Source: Actinomycetales bacterium (GTDB taxonomy: Bacteria; Actinomycetota; Actinomycetes; S36-B12). From it: a stretch of 64,000 nucleotides of DNA. The DNA lies in assembly GCA_016125355.1 (NCBI GenBank), contig WGLX01000001.1, forward strand, positions 64,137 through 128,136, given 5' to 3'. Under the pieces are notes generated by a model. It saw nothing but the letters and a program-made list of their open reading frames with translations, made no database searches and was not told the origin of the DNA. Every line of letters begins with the position of its first letter. Within the stretch, counting starts at the first letter, position 1. Made by a program: the position numbers and the translations under genes. Positions 61,582 to 64,000 of this stretch are shown in pieces.

Positions 61582-61935
61582 TTACGATTCCGCGGACACG
61601 CGGATACTCATGCTCCCATGCCGTGGTTCACCGTTCGGCAGCACGTCCGGCAACCAGTGTCCGCGACGCGGCACCGGATCGATCCCGCCGCGGTTCCATG
61701 GGTTGCAGCGGAGCACCCGCCAGGTCCCCAGGAGGAAGCCTTTCACAGGTCCGTGCCGCCGGATCGCCTTCACTGCATACGTCGAGCACACCGGGTGGAA
61801 GCGGCACGATGGCGGCGTCATCGGCGAGATCACCACCTGATAGGCCCGAATGGGCAGGATCAGCGCCCACATGAGCAGCCAGCCCAGGGAGTGGTCCCAC
61901 AGCCAGACCACCCGAGTCCACCAACGCCGCATCAC
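61582..61935 (-). CDS. yidD: Membrane insertion factor YidD
   Basis: A 117-residue small protein with an amphipathic N terminus and three conserved cysteines in [13 protein letters not shown] and [16 protein letters not shown]. It assists YidC. The start overlaps the rnpA stop by 4 bp. Slightly longer than average because of a 25-residue tail. Confidence 0.94.
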   Translation of the reverse strand: MMRRWWTRVVWLWDHSLGWLLMWALILPIRAYQVVISPMTPPSCRFHPVCSTYAVKAIRRHGPVKGFLLGTWRVLRCNPWNRGGIDPVPRRGHWLPDVLPNGEPRHGSMSIRVSAES

Positions 61936-62279
61936 CGGGATCGTTCTCCACGTCGCATCGCGGACGCGATGGCTGCCTGCACGCTCTGCGCCACGTCCGG
62001 TTGCTCCGCAGCGCCGGGAAGGGCCCGGAGGACGACGCGCGCACCCGCCGGCAGGGTCCCCACGAGGGGTTGGAGGGCTCCCCTCATCCGCCGCGATGCA
62101 CGATGGCGCTGAACCGAGTTGCCCACGGCCTTGCTCACGATGAGTCCGACGCGGACCGGTTCGGTTCCGGCTCCGGACAGCACATACGCCACCACCGGCC
62201 CGTCCGTGCCCTTGGCACCGAGCCGCGTGGTGGCGTTGAAGTCAGTCGAGGACCGCATCCGATGTGCGGCCGGAAGCAT
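61932..62279 (-). CDS. rnpA: Ribonuclease P protein component
   Basis: A 115-residue RNase P protein. Motifs: [19 protein letters not shown] at the start, [20 protein letters not shown] (RNR-type basic motif) and [12 protein letters not shown]. It helps the RNase P RNA mature tRNA 5' ends. The ATG at 62279, 7 bp after rpmH, is the family start; the ORF runs 23 codons further into rpmH. Confidence 0.93.
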   Translation of the reverse strand: MLPAAHRMRSSTDFNATTRLGAKGTDGPVVAYVLSGAGTEPVRVGLIVSKAVGNSVQRHRASRRMRGALQPLVGTLPAGARVVLRALPGAAEQPDVAQSVQAAIASAMRRGERSR

Positions 62280-62286
62280 CGTGCCC

Positions 62287-62421
62287 TCAGGCGGAGAGGC
62301 GCTCGCGGCCCTTGCTGCGGCGGGCGGCGAGGATGGAGCGACCAGCACGCGTGCGCATGCGCGCCCGAAAACCGTGGGTCTTCGCCCGACGGCGGGTGTT
62401 GGGCTGGAACGTGCGCTTCAT
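62287..62421 (-). CDS. rpmH: 50S ribosomal protein L34
   Basis: A 44-residue L34 beginning [20 protein letters not shown] and ending [10 protein letters not shown]. Identical in length to the usual protein. ATG at 62421. First gene of the rpmH-rnpA-yidD-yidC-jag-rsmG series, divergent from dnaA. Confidence 0.96.
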   Translation of the reverse strand: MKRTFQPNTRRRAKTHGFRARMRTRAGRSILAARRSKGRERLSA

Positions 62422-62610
62422 GTCGATACTCCTGGACGCGTACTCTCGGGGAAGATGGCCTCGTCGAGGCCCGGTCCGCCTGCAGACGGCCGCCCAAGAC
62501 TACGTAACCGCCCTGAGCACGGTCAAATGCGGGTCCCGCCCACACCCCCCGGGGCCAGCCCCTTGTCCCCACCGCCCGATCTGGCTATGGTCCCAAGTCC
62601 GTTCCACATC

Positions 62611-62631
62611 TGTGGATAATCATGTGGACAG
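62611..62631 (+). promoter_or_regulatory. Two DnaA boxes upstream of dnaA
   Basis: TGTGGATAA (62611-62619, perfect) and TGTGGACAG (62623-62631), 24 bp before the dnaA start in the rpmH-dnaA region. Probable autoregulatory or origin-flanking boxes; the usual oriC lies beyond dnaA and is outside the window. Confidence 0.65.
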
Positions 62632-62654
62632 GTTGCGAATGACGAGGGGATGAC

Positions 62655-64000
62655 GTGGACGGGACCGAGGACCTCACCGAGGTATGGGCCACGGCTCTGG
62701 CCACTCTCGCCGATGGCAACCTGACCCCCCAGCAGCGTGCCTTCGTCAACCTCACCCGCCCGATGGGACTGGTCGAGGACACCGCTCTCATCGCTGCCCC
62801 CAACGACTTCACCAAGGATGTCCTCGAGACACGGCTGCGGCCCATGGTCGTCGAGGCCCTCTCCCGCACGCTCGGCCGGGACATCAGGCTCGCCGTCACC
62901 GTCGATCCGTCCATCGATCCCGACAATGAGGAGGTCACCGACGAGGTGGCCGACGCCACCTACGCACCGCCGGTCGCACCCCCGGTTGCCCCCACTGTCC
63001 CGGAACGCCGCGACAAGGCAGCACGGCCGGGCACCGGATCCCCGGGGACGCGCAGCGAGGACGGCCGTCTGAACGACAAGTACACCTTCGACACCTTCGT
63101 CATCGGCTCCAGCAACCGCTTCGCCCATGCGGCGGCCGTCGCGGTCGCGGAGCAGCCCGCTCGCGCCTACAACCCGCTGTTCATCTACGGCGGCTCCGGA
63201 CTGGGCAAGACCCACATCCTGCACGCGATCGGCCACTACACGCGCACCCTCTACAGCGGCACGCGCGTGCGCTACGTCAGTTCCGAGGAGTTCACGAACG
63301 AGTTCATCAACTCCATCCGCGACGACAAGGCGGCCAGCTTCCAGCGTCGCTACCGCGACGTGGACGTCCTCCTGGTCGATGACATCCAGTTCCTCAGCGG
63401 GAAGGTCCAGACGCAGGAGGAGTTCTTCCACACCTTCAACACCCTTCACAACGCGAACAAGCAGATCGTTGTCACGTCCGACCTGCCGCCCAAGCAGCTC
63501 CCCGACTTCGAGGATCGGATGCGCTCGCGGTTCGAATGGGGCCTGATCACGGATGTCCAGCCCCCCGACCTCGAGACCCGCATCGCCATCCTGCGCAAGA
63601 AGTCCGTCCAGGAGCGGCTGCAGGCCCCGCCGGAGGTCCTCGAGTACATCGCCTCCAAGATCTCCAGCAATATCCGCGAGCTCGAGGGTGCCCTCATCCG
63701 GGTGACGGCCTTCGCCTCACTCAACCGCCAGCCGGTCGATCTCGCCATCACCGAGGTCGTCCTCAAGGACCTGCTGCCCTCCGAGACCGGGCCCGAGATC
63801 ACCGCGTCCCAGATCATGGCCGCGACTGCTCAGTACTTCGGCGTGACTGTCGACGACCTCTGCGGATCAAGTCGCTCCCGCGTCCTGGTCACCGCGCGCC
63901 AGATCGCCATGTACCTGTGCCGAGAGCTCACCGACCTGTCCCTGCCCAAGATCGGCCAGGCCTTCGGCGGCCGCGACCACACCACCGTCATGCACGCCGA
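62655..64000 (+). CDS. dnaA: Chromosomal replication initiator DnaA (C-terminal end missing)
   Basis: 448 codons are visible; the gene runs off the window edge. Domain I (1-80), a short linker with charged and proline residues (about 85-140), then the AAA+ domain ([21 protein letters not shown], Walker [16 protein letters not shown], Walker [13 protein letters not shown]). The DNA-binding domain IV reaches the signature [12 protein letters not shown] at the edge, so about 30 residues are missing. The GTG at 62655 is preceded by GAGGGG. Initiates replication at oriC. Confidence 0.96.
   Translation, partial: MDGTEDLTEVWATALATLADGNLTPQQRAFVNLTRPMGLVEDTALIAAPNDFTKDVLETRLRPMVVEALSRTLGRDIRLAVTVDPSIDPDNEEVTDEVADATYAPPVAPPVAPTVPERRDKAARPGTGSPGTRSEDGRLNDKYTFDTFVIGSSNRFAHAAAVAVAEQPARAYNPLFIYGGSGLGKTHILHAIGHYTRTLYSGTRVRYVSSEEFTNEFINSIRDDKAASFQRRYRDVDVLLVDDIQFLSGKVQTQEEFFHTFNTLHNANKQIVVTSDLPPKQLPDFEDRMRSRFEWGLITDVQPPDLETRIAILRKKSVQERLQAPPEVLEYIASKISSNIRELEGALIRVTAFASLNRQPVDLAITEVVLKDLLPSETGPEITASQIMAATAQYFGVTVDDLCGSSRSRVLVTARQIAMYLCRELTDLSLPKIGQAFGGRDHTTVMHA

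Noticed and set aside
62422-62654. oriC between rpmH and dnaA
   Set aside because: Only two DnaA boxes are seen here; in actinobacteria the origin usually lies between dnaA and dnaN, beyond this window.

Overview
The window is 64 kb of high-GC DNA from an actinomycete chromosome, ending inside dnaA next to the replication origin. The basis is gene content and order: rpmH-rnpA-yidD-yidC-jag-rsmG-parA-parB run away from dnaA, followed by ddl, cwlM, trxA-trxB, a SigM-type sigma/anti-sigma pair, murJ, a DUF6049 gene, a Nudix gene and cca, then ino1, padR, DUF5318, a class A PBP, a GT87-like gene, rpsF-ssb-rpsR-rplI and dnaB. From memory this contiguous order matches Streptomyces; in Mycobacterium tuberculosis the same genes lie on both sides of dnaA. 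I cannot name a genus. No tRNA, rRNA, IS element, prophage or CRISPR array was seen.

Layout. 1-2.2 kb: a secreted fasciclin protein divergent from an ECF sigma factor and its anti-sigma factor; the intergenic region holds two matching promoter elements, as in SigK regulons. 2.2-4.4 kb: a c-di-GMP pair (GGDEF, then HD-GYP). 4.4-11.3 kb: a leftward cluster of response regulator, histidine kinase, GerMN lipoprotein, CtpF-like P-type ATPase and a class III aminotransferase. 11.5-12.3 kb: a tandem universal stress protein. 12.3-17.1 kb: a polyol or sugar cluster (GNAT, mannitol dehydrogenase, MFS, lipoprotein, Gfo/Idh/MocA oxidoreductase). 17.2-20 kb: a flavin disulfide oxidoreductase and an exported pentapeptide-repeat protein.

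20-24 kb: dnaB interrupted by two inteins. One sits in the P-loop and has the residues of a class 3 intein. Upstream of dnaB lie five same-strand DnaA-box-like 9-mers. 24-26 kb: a phosphatase gene and three tandem DUF805 membrane proteins. 26-28 kb: the rpsF-ssb-rpsR-rplI operon. 28-33 kb: a metallo-beta-lactamase-fold hydrolase divergent from a LuxR regulator, then xth, a FemX-like transferase and an alanine-racemase-like protein. 33-37 kb: GT87-like membrane protein, PBP, DUF5318. 37-43 kb: PadR, inositol-phosphate synthase, two membrane proteins, DUF2252. 43-64 kb: the conserved origin-proximal block.

The origin-side genes couple replication (dnaA, dnaB, ssb), segregation (parAB with two parS-like sites), translation, membrane insertion (yidC, yidD), thiol homeostasis (trxAB behind a SigR/SigH-type promoter) and envelope growth (murJ and pseudokinase, cwlM, ddl, PBP, FemX). 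Many operon-first genes have a TANNNT hexamer only 6-7 nt before the start codon and no Shine-Dalgarno sequence, which suggests leaderless transcripts.
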